Source: Blautia faecicola
GTDB lineage: Bacteria; Bacillota; Clostridia; Lachnospirales; Lachnospiraceae
Direction of reading: 5' to 3'
Length of the DNA stretch: 64,000 nt
Assembly: GCF_004123145.1 (NCBI RefSeq)
Contig: NZ_SDKC01000001.1
Coordinates: 1,693,501-1,757,500, forward strand
Both the position numbers and the translations under genes were made by a program. Shown here piece after piece: positions 33,110 to 41,864 of this stretch (its first letter is position 1; each line of letters opens with the position of its first letter). The notes under the pieces are model-generated. The model was not told where the DNA came from and searched no databases. It saw nothing but the letters and a program-made list of their open reading frames with translations.

Positions 33110-34321
33110 TTATTCTCCCTTTCTCAGCAGGTTCAGCTGTTCTGCGAGGGTTTTGGCTGACTTTTTCCGTGTGATCTCCATGATACCGAGGGTGGTCACA
33201 TCCACAACTACGGTCTGCATCGAATCGGATCGGACCAGTGAACGCATATACTGAATCAGATCCGAACGGTCTTCGCAGTCCCGCATATTGATAAAGTCAA
33301 TCAGAATCATACCGGACAGATTCCGAAGGCGGATCTGTCTTGCGATTTCCAGGGCAGCTTCCCGGTTGATCTGTTTATAATTTTCTTCTGCATCTTTTTT
33401 ACTGCTGTGTTTTCCGGTGTTGACATCGATAGCAACAAAGGCTTCGGTCTGCTGGATCACCAGAAATCCACCGGATTTTAACCAGATTTTCTCCTGAAGT
33501 GCCTGATCGAGTTCCCGTTCGAGATTATAGAGCCGTGCAAGCGGCAGCAGGGAATCTTCATAATATTCGATCGCACACATCGATGCAGCCGGAGTATCTT
33601 GACGGGAAACACACAGTTCTTCATACAATGCCTTCTGGTCGGTGATGATTTTCTCCGTTTCTTCCCAGTGCACATCTTTCAGAATGGATGCGGTGATGGA
33701 TTCTCCTCTGGAAAGCTTCGTATAGCACGGCGTATGCAGTGCTTTCCGATACAGCTGTGTAAACTGCGCTTCCAGTGACCGCAGTTCCGCTCTCAGCTCT
33801 TCGGCAGAAGCCAGCGCGCCATTGGTTCGAAGAATGATGCCGTAAGTGCGTTCCTCCGGCAACAGCTCTTCAAGAAGTTCTTTTAACTCTTCCCGTTTTT
33901 CAGCCGGAATCTTCGTGGAAATACCGAGGGTGCGATTTCCCGTTGTGAGTACCAGATATTTCCCGGTAAAATTCAGGTTTGAAGACACACAGGGCGCTTT
34001 TGTTTTTATCGCTTCTCTGGTCACCTGCACCAGAAGTTCGTCACCGGCCCGCAAGCCGGATGTTTTCTTTGGCATTGTATAGAGAAAATTAGATTCTTTC
34101 GTATATGGAAAATAACAGCTGGTGCGGTTTTCAATTTCCACGAAAGCACCTTTGATGTCCGGGAGAATTTTCTGGACCTTTCCCACATGGATACTTCCAA
34201 GCAGGCGTTCCCCCTGAGGATCCTCCAGACAGATCCGGCTGATTTTTCCATTTGACTGCCAGGCAGCTACCCGGCAGTTTGTTCCGTGATAACAGAGAGT
34301 GGTAATAATAACACGTTCCAT
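33110..34321 (-). CDS. rng: ribonuclease G (RNase E/G family)
   Basis: 403 aa. The S1-like N-terminal region (LGSIHVGKVQKILPDIKGAFVEI), the RNase-H-like and 5'-sensor region, and the catalytic Mg2+ aspartates (AIDVNTGK and LIDFINMR) are present. It lacks the E. coli RNase E scaffold tail, and the zinc-link region is short, as in compact clostridial RNase G. The ATG at 34321 begins one base after the DUF2344 stop (TAA-A-ATG). Expected roles are rRNA maturation and mRNA turnover. Confidence 0.92.
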   Translation of the reverse strand: MERVIITTLCYHGTNCRVAAWQSNGKISRICLEDPQGERLLGSIHVGKVQKILPDIKGAFVEIENRTSCYFPYTKESNFLYTMPKKTSGLRAGDELLVQVTREAIKTKAPCVSSNLNFTGKYLVLTTGNRTLGISTKIPAEKREELKELLEELLPEERTYGIILRTNGALASAEELRAELRSLEAQFTQLYRKALHTPCYTKLSRGESITASILKDVHWEETEKIITDQKALYEELCVSRQDTPAASMCAIEYYEDSLLPLARLYNLERELDQALQEKIWLKSGGFLVIQQTEAFVAIDVNTGKHSSKKDAEENYKQINREAALEIARQIRLRNLSGMILIDFINMRDCEDRSDLIQYMRSLVRSDSMQTVVVDVTTLGIMEITRKKSAKTLAEQLNLLRKGE

Positions 34322-34322
34322 T

Positions 34323-35036
34323 TTATGCAATCACATCTCCCAACGCTTCCAGGGATACCAGCTGTCGTACCTCCTCTTCCCCGCGGTCGGCATAGACTTC
34401 TTCCCGGTGGATCATCAGTGCAAATGGTTCCAGTTCGATTCCGAGAAATTTAGCGAAGGCTTCCATCACTAATTCCGGTTTCAGGTTGTGAACACTTCCC
34501 TGGGAAAGCTGCATCCAGACTTTGTCACCACGCAGTTCCAGTTTGTAGATCCACGGTTTGATATCGGTGATTTTCTCACTTCGTTTGGTTTTTCTCAGGA
34601 TTTCAATGCTATCCTGTGCAAAAAATGCTTCCAGCTGTCCGTTTTTCCACTCGACAGAAGGTTCTTTTCCCTCGCGGAATGTTACGGTATAATCAGCCGC
34701 AGCAACCAGAGACATACAGGCACTTGCCTTTCCGTCCGGAATCTGACGGACACTGATCACTTTCATTCCCTCTGCCATTGTTGCATTTAACCGGTCCTCC
34801 ATCTCTTTGGAAGACAGGGAATCGTCTGTCAGTTCCATATCAAAATATTCTCCGCTGCTTGTGACTCCGACACCGAGAGGTGCAGCGAAAGACATGATCA
34901 TATGAGGAGAAAATCCTCCGGAGAAAGCGATCGGAATATTGGCTCTTCGGATGGATTTCTGAAAATAACGCATGATATCGAGGTGTCCGATGAATTTCAT
35001 GGCACCTTCTTTGGAAAATTTAACCCTTACTTTCAA
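34323..35036 (-). CDS. TIGR03936/DUF2344 family protein
   Basis: About 237 aa. KVRVKFSKEGAMKFIGHLDIMRYFQK and the middle GGFSPHMIMSFAAPLGVGVTS are diagnostic of the family, which is fused or adjacent to TIGR03960 radical SAM proteins. Its biochemical role is not known; a link to tRNA or ribosome modification has been suggested by context only. The start is non-ATG: TTG at 35036 gives the family N-terminus (KVRVKF) and lies behind GGGAGG; a GTG one codon upstream is possible. It overlaps the radical SAM gene by 17 bases. Confidence 0.88.
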   Translation of the reverse strand: MKVRVKFSKEGAMKFIGHLDIMRYFQKSIRRANIPIAFSGGFSPHMIMSFAAPLGVGVTSSGEYFDMELTDDSLSSKEMEDRLNATMAEGMKVISVRQIPDGKASACMSLVAAADYTVTFREGKEPSVEWKNGQLEAFFAQDSIEILRKTKRSEKITDIKPWIYKLELRGDKVWMQLSQGSVHNLKPELVMEAFAKFLGIELEPFALMIHREEVYADRGEEEVRQLVSLEALGDVIA

Positions 35037-36885
35037 CACATACACCTCCCTGATATTTTGCTGCGCCACAACCGGAACACTGCATACGGCAGTTCGGCGT
35101 TACGGTCTCTTCATGGGCACGTTTCCATTCACGTAACAGGAATTTCTTGGTGACACCGATCTTGATGAAATCCCATGGGAAAATCTCGTCATCGCTTCGC
35201 TCTCTGACGGTATAAAAATCAGTATCAATGCCGCACTCGGCAAATGCCTCTTTCCAGTATTCCGGATGATAATACTCTGACCAGGCATCAAAGAGTGCAC
35301 CGTGTTCGTAAGCTTTCAGAATCGCATCCCCAACCTTACGGTCTCCACGCGCCAGGATACCTTCCAGAACGGTAACATCGGCTTCGTGCCAGTTGTAGCG
35401 GATACTCTTCTGGTTCAGCTGTGCATGGATCTCTTCACGGACGATTCTTGCACGGTCAAGGAATTCTTCTTCCCGGCACATCGGCGCCCACTGGAACGGG
35501 GTAAATGGCTTTGGAACAAAGAAAGAAGTACTTGCTGTGATCTGACATTTTCCGTTTCGCTGATCTTTTGGGATTTCGTAGTAACGTTCCGCGATTTCTT
35601 CACAAAGATGAGCGATACCTTTCATATCATCCTCGGTTTCGGTAGGAAGTCCGAGCATAAAATACAGTTTCACTTTATTCCAGCCGCCCTCAAAAGCTTT
35701 TCCGGCACCTTCCAGAATCACTTCCTCGGTAAGACCTTTGTTGATAACATCACGCAGTCTCTGGGAACCGGCTTCCGGTGCGAAGGTCAGGCTGCTCTTT
35801 TTGATATCCTGTACTTTCTTCATAACATCCAGGGAGAACGCATCAATTCGAAGAGATGGAAGGGAAATATTCACGCCTCGTCTGTCACATTCTTCCATCA
35901 GGAAATTCACCAGTTCCGGGAGCTGTGAATAGTCACTGGAACTTAAAGAACTCAGAGAAATCTCTTCGTGACCGCTGGAGTCCAGCATTTCCACTGCTTT
36001 CTGTTTTAAAAACTCCACATCACGTTCACGGGTCGGACGGTAGAGCATACCTGCCTGACAGAAACGGCATCCGCGGATACAGCCACGCTGGATCTCCAGA
36101 ACCACACGATCCTGTGTCGCTTTGATAAATGGTACAACAGGTGCACTCGGATAATAAGAATCGGTAATGTCCATGACAATCTGTTTTTCCACAGATGCAG
36201 GAACAGATGCGTCAATCGGAGTGAAAGAAGCAATGGTTCCGTCTTCTTTATAAGTAACTTCATACAGCATCGGTACATAGATTCCAGGGATCTGTGCAGC
36301 CTTTTTCAGGAATTCCATACGACTGCTGCCCTTCGCCCGTTCTTCCTTATACAGATCAATCAGCTGGAAATAAACGGTTTCACCTTCTCCGATATAGAAA
36401 ATATCAAAGAACTGTGCCAGCGGTTCCGGATTGTAACTGCATGGTCCGCCACCGATCACGATCGGATCATCCCAGGTTCGCTCTTTAGCCTCTAACGGAA
36501 TCCCGGACAGATCCAGGATCTGTAAAATATTGGTATAACACATCTCATACTGGATTGTGATACCAAGAAAATCAAAATCCTTCACCGGCTCCTGAGATTC
36601 CAGTGCGAACAACGGGATCTTTTTGTCACGCATCACTTTGTCCATATCCGGCCACGGGGAATACACTCTTTCACACCAGATATCGTCACGCTGGTTAAAC
36701 ATATCATATAAGATCTGTATTCCGAGATGGGACATCCCTATTTCGTAGACATCCGGGAAACACATGGCAAACCGGACCGCAACTTCCGATTTGTCTTTCA
36801 TCACTGCGTTGATCTCGTTACCGATATAACGTGCAGGACTACTTATTGATAATAAAATTTCATCACTTAAAGCTAATTTCCTCAT
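35020..36885 (-). CDS. TIGR03960 family B12-binding radical SAM protein
   Basis: 621 aa. An N-terminal Rossmann-like, B12-binding-type domain (about 30-230, YEIGMSHLGIQILYD) is followed by the radical SAM core with CIRGCRFCQAG (CxxxCxxC near residue 270) holding the 4Fe-4S cluster, and a C-terminal region with cysteines NCRMQCSGCGA. The substrate is unknown. It forms an overlapping pair with DUF2344 and leads the rng transcript, a conserved clostridial block upstream of rplU. Confidence 0.9.
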   Translation of the reverse strand: MRKLALSDEILLSISSPARYIGNEINAVMKDKSEVAVRFAMCFPDVYEIGMSHLGIQILYDMFNQRDDIWCERVYSPWPDMDKVMRDKKIPLFALESQEPVKDFDFLGITIQYEMCYTNILQILDLSGIPLEAKERTWDDPIVIGGGPCSYNPEPLAQFFDIFYIGEGETVYFQLIDLYKEERAKGSSRMEFLKKAAQIPGIYVPMLYEVTYKEDGTIASFTPIDASVPASVEKQIVMDITDSYYPSAPVVPFIKATQDRVVLEIQRGCIRGCRFCQAGMLYRPTRERDVEFLKQKAVEMLDSSGHEEISLSSLSSSDYSQLPELVNFLMEECDRRGVNISLPSLRIDAFSLDVMKKVQDIKKSSLTFAPEAGSQRLRDVINKGLTEEVILEGAGKAFEGGWNKVKLYFMLGLPTETEDDMKGIAHLCEEIAERYYEIPKDQRNGKCQITASTSFFVPKPFTPFQWAPMCREEEFLDRARIVREEIHAQLNQKSIRYNWHEADVTVLEGILARGDRKVGDAILKAYEHGALFDAWSEYYHPEYWKEAFAECGIDTDFYTVRERSDDEIFPWDFIKIGVTKKFLLREWKRAHEETVTPNCRMQCSGCGAAKYQGGVCVESKG

Positions 36886-37157
36886 AATTTCACCTTTTGT
36901 TGTAATTTTATAAACATTTCAAGCTACATTTAACAGACTACTTTACCACATTAAATCGCAAAAAAATGCAAGCTTTTGGACCATTTTCAGGCTCTTTTTG
37001 AAGTGATTTCAGCCACTTTTTTTGCATGTTACGACATTTTATTTTGTGGGATTACATAGCACTGAGCAAATTATTATAACACACAACAATTCAAAAATAT
37101 ACTATTTTAAAAAAATTGTACTTTTTTATTAACAAATTTTTTTAATAAACAAAAACG
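36886..37157 (-). other. AT-rich intergenic region upstream of the TIGR03960 gene
   Basis: No gene is visible. On the minus strand an extended -10 (TGTTATAAT, hexamer at 37078-37073) could start the TIGR03960-rng transcript, giving a leader of about 180 bases that contains a short GGCT/AGCC hairpin. The rest is runs of A and T. Confidence 0.4.
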
Positions 37158-37179
37158 GGGATCTGATTGTACAGATCCC
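37158..37179 (-). terminator. terminator behind the ROK remnant
   Basis: GGGATCTG and CAGATCCC form a perfect 8-base stem with a 6-base loop; on the minus strand CGTTTTTGTTT follows. Confidence 0.75.
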
Positions 37180-37327
37180 ATACAGAAGCCCCTATCTCAT
37201 TTCCACTACCCAAGAAGATTAAAAAATCACTCATACTTCAATACGTTTTGTCAGGCAGATAATGAAAATTCTGAAAAGTCGAACAAATCTCCAATGGAGA
37301 AATTGTTTTTGGGTTTCAGCACTTCCA

Positions 37328-37997
37328 TTACATGTGGACTTCCCCGTGATGAATGCTTGCCATACCGGGAAGAACATGCAGTGGGAAATTTGCCAGTGTG
37401 ACGATCTGATCCGGCTGGCAGTTTTTCTTGTAATAGTCGTAAACACGATAGTGCATATCGTTTTCCATATGAACCATAACGGAAAAACGACTCTGTAATT
37501 TTCCCACGAGATCGCAGCCGTCGAGTTCCGGAATATCACAGTGAGAGATTTTGCCCTCTTTTAAAAGGCTCGGAGTTCCGATCATAATTGCCCTGATCCG
37601 CTTCTGCTTTTGCATCATCTGTTCGATTTCGTTTATCAGGCATGCTTCATCCAGAAAAGAGAAACTTGCCTGTCTTTTCCCAGCGATGTTGCCAAGCGCG
37701 TTCAGAAGATATAGATATAAAACCCGTGATTCACCCATCATTTCAAACCACACACAGGGTAAATTCATAGGATTCGTTCAACTGATATGCCAGTGAACTT
37801 CTTCCGACTTCACCGAGCTGTAATTTGTGACCGGTCACTTCCCCGTCGGCTGCCATCTCATTGATCAACGTATTGCAGGTTGCCGTAGAGAGACCGGTGT
37901 GTCTGGAAAGTTCCTGTTTGGTGAATTCTTTTCCCTCCCGCATGACGGTTCGGATCTTTTTCTTGTTTTCAACACGAAGTTGCGCGGTATCCTTCAA
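37328..37997 (-). pseudogene. ROK family transcriptional regulator, frameshifted and truncated
   Basis: The upstream part (37997-37743) encodes an intact winged helix-turn-helix (FTKQELSRHTGLSTATCNTLINEM) ending GRSSLAYQLNESYEFTLCVV. The continuation, ...VWFEMMGESRVLYLYLLNAL, MIGTPSLLKEGKISHCDIPEL, VHMENDMHYRVYDYYKK and LANFPLHVLPGMASIHHGE, is in another frame (37768-37328), so there is a frameshift near 37750. The typical second half of the ROK domain after IHHG is missing. ROK regulators sense sugars, fitting the decayed sugar-use genes nearby. The regulator is very probably inactive, although a free HTH peptide could be made. Confidence 0.8.
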
Positions 37998-38060
37998 AGT
38001 GTCACCGCCACATATTTTCTAATAATTATTAGAACTATTATAATAATTAAGTCAAGAAAA

Positions 38061-38181
38061 AACGAGATAAAATACGCTTCGCGAATTTTACTCGTTGCAT
38101 TGCATATCAATAATTGATCCAGTGGATCAATTTTGATTATCGCGGCAGTTGTCAAGGTCTCGTGCAAGCACGGACTTTGAC
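38061..38181. repeat. tandem hairpin block including GTTGCATTGCATATCAA, copy B
   Basis: Three adjacent near-perfect hairpins: 38061-38097 (AACGAG...CTCGTT), 38106-38139 (ATCAATAATTGATCC with GGATCAATTTTGAT) preceded by the 17-base head at 38094-38110, and 38151-38181 (GTCAAGGTC...GACTTTGAC). No gene is here; it separates tdk from the ROK remnant. Confidence 0.65.
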
Positions 38182-38203
38182 TCGTTGCTCGCGTAAATTA
38201 AAA

Positions 38204-38233
38204 AGCAGAACATCTGATTCCAGACATTCTGCT
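38204..38233 (-). terminator. terminator of tdk
   Basis: AGCAGAA and TTCTGCT plus an inner TCTG/CAGA pair form the stem; TTTTAATTT follows on the minus strand. Confidence 0.8.
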
Positions 38234-38258
38234 TCGGATTTATTCGTGTACTAATATT

Positions 38259-38834
38259 TTATTCATTCTTTTCCAGTCCGGTTTTTCCTTCTACGTGGTG
38301 TTTGCGGCACAGAGCGATATACCGCTCGTTTGCTCCTACTTCCACCTGTTTTCCGGCGTGGACCATCTTTCCATTGCTGTCGATGCGGGCGTTGCACCGT
38401 GCACCGCTTCCGCACCAGCAGACAGTCTTTAATTCTTCGATCTTGTCCGCCCAGGCAAGCAGCCACATGCTGCCCTCGAAAAGATGCATCTGAAAATCCG
38501 TCCGAAGCCCGTAACAGATCACCGGAATCTCCAGGTCATCGACCAGATGTGTGAAAAATTCAATATCACTTTTTTTACAGAACTGCGCTTCATCCACGAT
38601 GATACAGTCATACGCTTCCAGATCTTCCGTTGACATCTCAACCAGATCTTCCACATAGATACACGGCTCTTCCAGTCCGATCCGGCTGTGCATCACACCG
38701 ATCTCCCGGGTATCCAGCTTCGGTTTTGCAAGCAATGCACGTTTTCCACGTTCTTTGTAATTATAGGCAACCATCAGGGCGTTCGCCGTCTTGGAACTTC
38801 CCATGGCTCCATATCGAAAATATAACTTCGCCAT
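38259..38834 (-). CDS. tdk: thymidine kinase
   Basis: 191-aa type II thymidine kinase that salvages thymidine to dTMP. P-loop GAMGSSKTA (residues 9-17), catalytic segment IIVDEAQFCKK, and a zinc site with CWCG...C and LCRKHH. AAGGAG at about 9-base spacing selects ATG 38834; a TTG two codons upstream is less likely. It stands alone with its own terminator. Confidence 0.96.
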   Translation of the reverse strand: MAKLYFRYGAMGSSKTANALMVAYNYKERGKRALLAKPKLDTREIGVMHSRIGLEEPCIYVEDLVEMSTEDLEAYDCIIVDEAQFCKKSDIEFFTHLVDDLEIPVICYGLRTDFQMHLFEGSMWLLAWADKIEELKTVCWCGSGARCNARIDSNGKMVHAGKQVEVGANERYIALCRKHHVEGKTGLEKNE

Positions 38835-38944
38835 TCCCAATACTCTCCTTTTGCATATCTTTGCTTAGTATATCGGATAATTGCACTGCCGTCAAATGAA
38901 TTGCAAAGCAAGTGTGTTACCAAGTACACAAAAGGATCAGAATT

Positions 38945-39170
38945 TCAGAAATCCGTGGTACACCGTCTTACGATCTCGCAGGGAACAAGAATCTGCTGTT
39001 CCACTTCCTCCTGTTTTTCGAGAAGTGCGATCATATGCTGCACGGTCGTCTGACACAGCAGTTCCAGCTGGTTGTCCACGGAGGTAAGTTCCGGTTCGCA
39101 GCTGACTGCCATAATAGAATTGTTGTACCCGGTTACGGAGAATTCGTCCGGAATCGCCAGATAATTCTGA
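38945..39170 (-). pseudogene. LacI family regulator, C-terminal remnant
   Basis: About 75 codons of the ligand-binding domain end: IPDEFSVTGYNNSIM, CEPELTSVDNQ, TTVQHMIALLEK and LVPCEIVRRCTT are typical of the last part of LacI/GalR proteins. The DNA-binding and most of the core domain are gone; an unrelated coding remnant abuts directly upstream. Confidence 0.75.
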
Positions 39171-39197
39171 GCATGCATCCAAGGCAAATGCTGCAAG

Positions 39198-39284
39198 TCA
39201 CTGCACATCAAATCCGAAATATTTCACTGCGTTATTATAAGAGATTCTTTTAACGATCTCTTTATTCATTGCTTTAGATGCATA
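39198..39284 (-). pseudogene. possible uronate isomerase (UxaC) C-terminal remnant
   Basis: A 28-codon open stretch with its own stop (TGA 39200-39198) reads KEIVKRISYNNAVKYFGF, which resembles the last helix of glucuronate isomerase. It directly precedes the LacI remnant. The call rests on one short motif and on the uxaB remnant next door. Confidence 0.4.
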
Positions 39285-39349
39285 GAATAGGCGTTGATGA
39301 ATATAAACGCAGGACGGATAGAAAACCATTTATAAAAGTAATCCCAGGA

Positions 39350-39731
39350 AGGTTTGAGAAAGCCGATCTTCCGATTCTTGTGACGGATAATCACAAACTG
39401 TACAAACAGCGGAAAGTCCGCATCTTAAGCGGCGCGCATGCTTGCCTTTTATATCGCTTTCTTCCACGGTCATACACTGACGGAAGACGGACTGATTGGG
39501 GACAGGGAAGGCAATTCTTATACGATCAAAGACGAACGGACGGTTCTGGAATTTTATTATGCCCACAGGGATGACAATGTAAAAGATTTTGTTCATGCCG
39601 TATGTACGAACACTGCGTTCTGGGGTGAAGATCTGACAGAGATTACAGGATTCGAAACGGCGGTCTGCAATTATCTGGAGTAGATCTGTGAGAAAGGAAC
39701 ATATGCGGTGATGGAGGCGCTGGTTAAGTAG
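39350..39731 (+). pseudogene. tagaturonate reductase (UxaB)-like, decayed
   Basis: FEKADLPILVTDN and YKQRKVRILSGAHA (to about 39435) match the mannitol/altronate dehydrogenase family. Then the frame changes and an internal piece is missing; from about 39438 the next frame reads AFYIAFFHG, GLIGDREGNSYTIKDERTVLEFY, NTAFWGEDLTEITGFE. A TAG at 39681-39683 interrupts it, after which ICEKGTYAVMEALVK, the natural C-terminus, continues in the same frame to a second TAG at 39729-39731. So at least one deletion/frameshift and one nonsense mutation are seen. Confidence 0.75.
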
Positions 39732-39813
39732 AAAATAAACTTCTAAAATACATAATTTTAGGCTATGGCTGCGGGTCAGCTAACATGACAACAGAAAAAT
39801 TAGTCAAAACAAA

Positions 39814-39853
39814 AAAGAAAGTTTCTATAGGTATAGCAGAAGAAACTTTCTTT
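39814..39853. terminator. bidirectional terminator
   Basis: AAAGAAAGTTTCT pairs perfectly with AGAAACTTTCTTT, with A and T runs on either side, between the uxaB remnant (+) and the MmcQ/MGMT gene (-). Confidence 0.85.
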
Positions 39854-39872
39854 TTGTTTAATTATAAATATT

Positions 39873-40505
39873 TTATATTATTGTTTGCATCCCATACTTA
39901 TCCAGATCGACCTTCCCGTCAACCACTTCCACCCCATCTTCTTCCAGAAGCCGTGCCTGTACCTGCTCGCCGCCGAAGGCGAAGGCTCCGGCGAGTTCAC
40001 CTTTGGCGTTGACGACGCGAAAACAGGGAATGTGTTCCGGATCCGGATTCTTGTGCAGCGCATTTCCTACCGCTCTTGCCATCTTCGGCTCACCAGCCAT
40101 GGCTGCGATCTGACCATAGGTCGCCACATGACCTTTCGGAATCTGTTTTACTGCTTCGTAGATCCGTTTGGTTGGACTGTCTGTGACCAGATCATAACTT
40201 TCGGCAATCATCCGGCGGATCTCCTTTTCTGGGATCGTTCCGTCCAGAATGATCGTGTTCCAGTGTTCCTTGTTCAGATGATAGCCGGCAGTTACCGAAT
40301 CATAGGCAGAGCGCCAGAAATCCCGCCATTCAGGCGCAACCTTCACGTTCAGATTGATAAAGCCGTTGCGCTCATAGATCCAGAGAAATGCTTTTTTACT
40401 TCCACGAACCCGGACAAGCTGCCAGTTGGGATCGTGAAACGGTTTTTCTTCGTAAACATTGTCAAACGACAGACCGTAAGCCAGTGCTTCTTCTCTTGTT
40501 GTCAT
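39873..40505 (-). CDS. MmcQ/YjbR domain fused to an MGMT-like methyltransferase domain
   Basis: 210 aa. Residues 1-100 are a MmcQ/YjbR (CyaY-like fold) domain, with GSKKAFLWIYERNGFINLNVKV, WRSAYDSVTAGYHLNKEHWNTIIL. Residues 112-195 are an O6-alkylguanine transferase DNA-binding domain with IPKGHVATYGQIAAMAG and the active-site segment IPCFRVVN. The acceptor Cys161 is kept but the usual His (PCHR) is Phe162, so alkyl transfer may be weak or the protein may mainly recognise damage, like alkyltransferase-like proteins. GGGAGA selects ATG 40505. DNA alkylation repair or sensing is likely. Confidence 0.85.
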   Translation of the reverse strand: MTTREEALAYGLSFDNVYEEKPFHDPNWQLVRVRGSKKAFLWIYERNGFINLNVKVAPEWRDFWRSAYDSVTAGYHLNKEHWNTIILDGTIPEKEIRRMIAESYDLVTDSPTKRIYEAVKQIPKGHVATYGQIAAMAGEPKMARAVGNALHKNPDPEHIPCFRVVNAKGELAGAFAFGGEQVQARLLEEDGVEVVDGKVDLDKYGMQTII

Positions 40506-40561
40506 AGTATCTGTTCTCCCAGCGTTTTTATAAGATATCAAAAGCAAGATGATTGGTCATT

Positions 40562-41302
40562 TTAGTCTTCTTTGCAGAAAAAATCAACAGCTGCCTGCGT
40601 TGCTTCCGGCTGCATGCTTGGACCAAATCCGTGATCGGCTCCTTTTACGATGTGCAGTTTACTGTTTTTATAGACGTCATGGTAGCGTTCCGAAGCAATC
40701 TTATTTACAACTGGATCGCTGTCACCATGCAGCAACAGAACTTCTCCGGTGTAGTGGGAAGCAATCTCATAGATTGGCAGATTCTGTGCGATACGGAAGT
40801 AAAAACCACCGATGGTGTGTTCGTGTACATGGATTTTATCCGGGATCTGTACAGGATCGTAAGTGGTTCCCTGGCACTCTCCTTTGATGGCATCATCTTT
40901 TAAGGTAGCAGCCGGGGCAGACAGGATTACCTTTTTGAAAACTTCCGGATAGTATCCGGCGATCATACTTGCAACCACACCGCCCTGGGAATGACCGAAC
41001 AGGAAGATGTTACGGACATGCTCCAGAGATCTGACATGATCGAGAATTACTTTTGCATCTGCAATCTCATTTAACACGGTCATATCTTCCAGCTTTCCGT
41101 CGCTGTCTCCATGTCCGTTAAAATCAAACCGGACAGAAGCAACCCCTTTTTCTAGCAGAGCATCGGCAAGAGCCGTCAGTAATTCTCCGTTGCGGTTTCC
41201 GGTAAATCCGTGCATGAGAATAGCAATGTCATAACTATCTTTTTCCGGCACTACCAGTTCTCCACGTAAGGTTAATCCATCTCTTTTTACTTCTACGTTC
41301 AT
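40562..41302 (-). CDS. alpha/beta hydrolase, feruloyl/cinnamoyl-esterase-like
   Basis: 246 aa. Triad: Ser105 in GHSQGG, Asp196 in HGDSDPVV, His224 in GADHGF; oxyanion region MHGFTGNRNG. GHSQGGVVASMIAGYYP and the insertion between strands resemble rumen-type cinnamoyl esterases (Est1E-like), which release ferulate or caffeate from plant cell-wall esters. No signal peptide, so it would act on imported esters. Ribosome site AAAGGAGA selects ATG 41302; the longer frame lacks support. Confidence 0.85.
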   Translation of the reverse strand: MNVEVKRDGLTLRGELVVPEKDSYDIAILMHGFTGNRNGELLTALADALLEKGVASVRFDFNGHGDSDGKLEDMTVLNEIADAKVILDHVRSLEHVRNIFLFGHSQGGVVASMIAGYYPEVFKKVILSAPAATLKDDAIKGECQGTTYDPVQIPDKIHVHEHTIGGFYFRIAQNLPIYEIASHYTGEVLLLHGDSDPVVNKIASERYHDVYKNSKLHIVKGADHGFGPSMQPEATQAAVDFFCKED

Positions 41303-41359
41303 AATATATGTTCTCCTTTGCAAATATAGTTTGATAGTTATCGACACAATCTCCTGGAG

Positions 41360-41749
41360 TTACCAGAGATCATAAGTCTTCATTGTTTCGGGTGTCCGAT
41401 ATTCGTGTTTCTCATAATAGCCGATCAGTGTTCCGTCTTCATCCCGTAAAGCAATCACATAAACATCTTTTAATTTCTTTTCGTTATGTGACGTATAAAC
41501 GATATTGTGTGATGAATCCGCTGCAAACCAGTTGATGATCTGATGAATCTTCGTATTCGAATCCGCGTTGTGACAGTTTAAGAGGCTTTTCCCGATCAGC
41601 GCTGCCCCGCCATACTTATGATAATCTTTGATGGCAGCAGGATTCATATAAATAATCGTATGTTCCAGATCACAGATTACAATAGAAAGTCGGTCCTGAT
41701 CAACGATGCTTTTAAAATAAGGGGATAAGATCTGTTTGGTGTCTGACAT
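41360..41749 (-). CDS. PAS domain-containing small protein
   Basis: 129 aa, essentially one PAS fold: DRLSIVICDLEHTIIYMNPAAI, ALIGKSLLNCHNADSNTKI and YVIALRDEDGTLIGYYEKHE. The LLNCHNADS motif is typical of the small PAS/DUF438-type group in Clostridia that may bind haem or flavin. No output domain is attached, so it may act on a partner. It follows a poorly defined promoter region and precedes the esterase gene by 57 bases. Confidence 0.85.
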   Translation of the reverse strand: MSDTKQILSPYFKSIVDQDRLSIVICDLEHTIIYMNPAAIKDYHKYGGAALIGKSLLNCHNADSNTKIHQIINWFAADSSHNIVYTSHNEKKLKDVYVIALRDEDGTLIGYYEKHEYRTPETMKTYDLW

Positions 41750-41826
41750 GATGTTTTCGTCCTTTCTGTTGCGATAAAATATAATATTTATTATACCACA
41801 GATTGAGAAAATGAAACAGAAAAGAA

Positions 41827-41860
41827 TACCCTGAGAATCCGAAACAGAATCCTCAGGGTA
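41827..41860 (-). terminator. terminator of the phosphodiesterase gene
   Basis: TACCCTGAG pairs with CTCAGGGTA, with GATTC/GAATC pairing inside; on the minus strand TTCTTTTC follows. Confidence 0.85.
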
Positions 41861-41864
41861 TAGA

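Noticed and set aside
37231-37539. 102-codon minus-strand frame after the ROK remnant, considered as the missing ROK half
   Set aside because: Its sequence has none of the ROK zinc or sugar motifs; most of it overlaps the recognised ROK frame in another phase.
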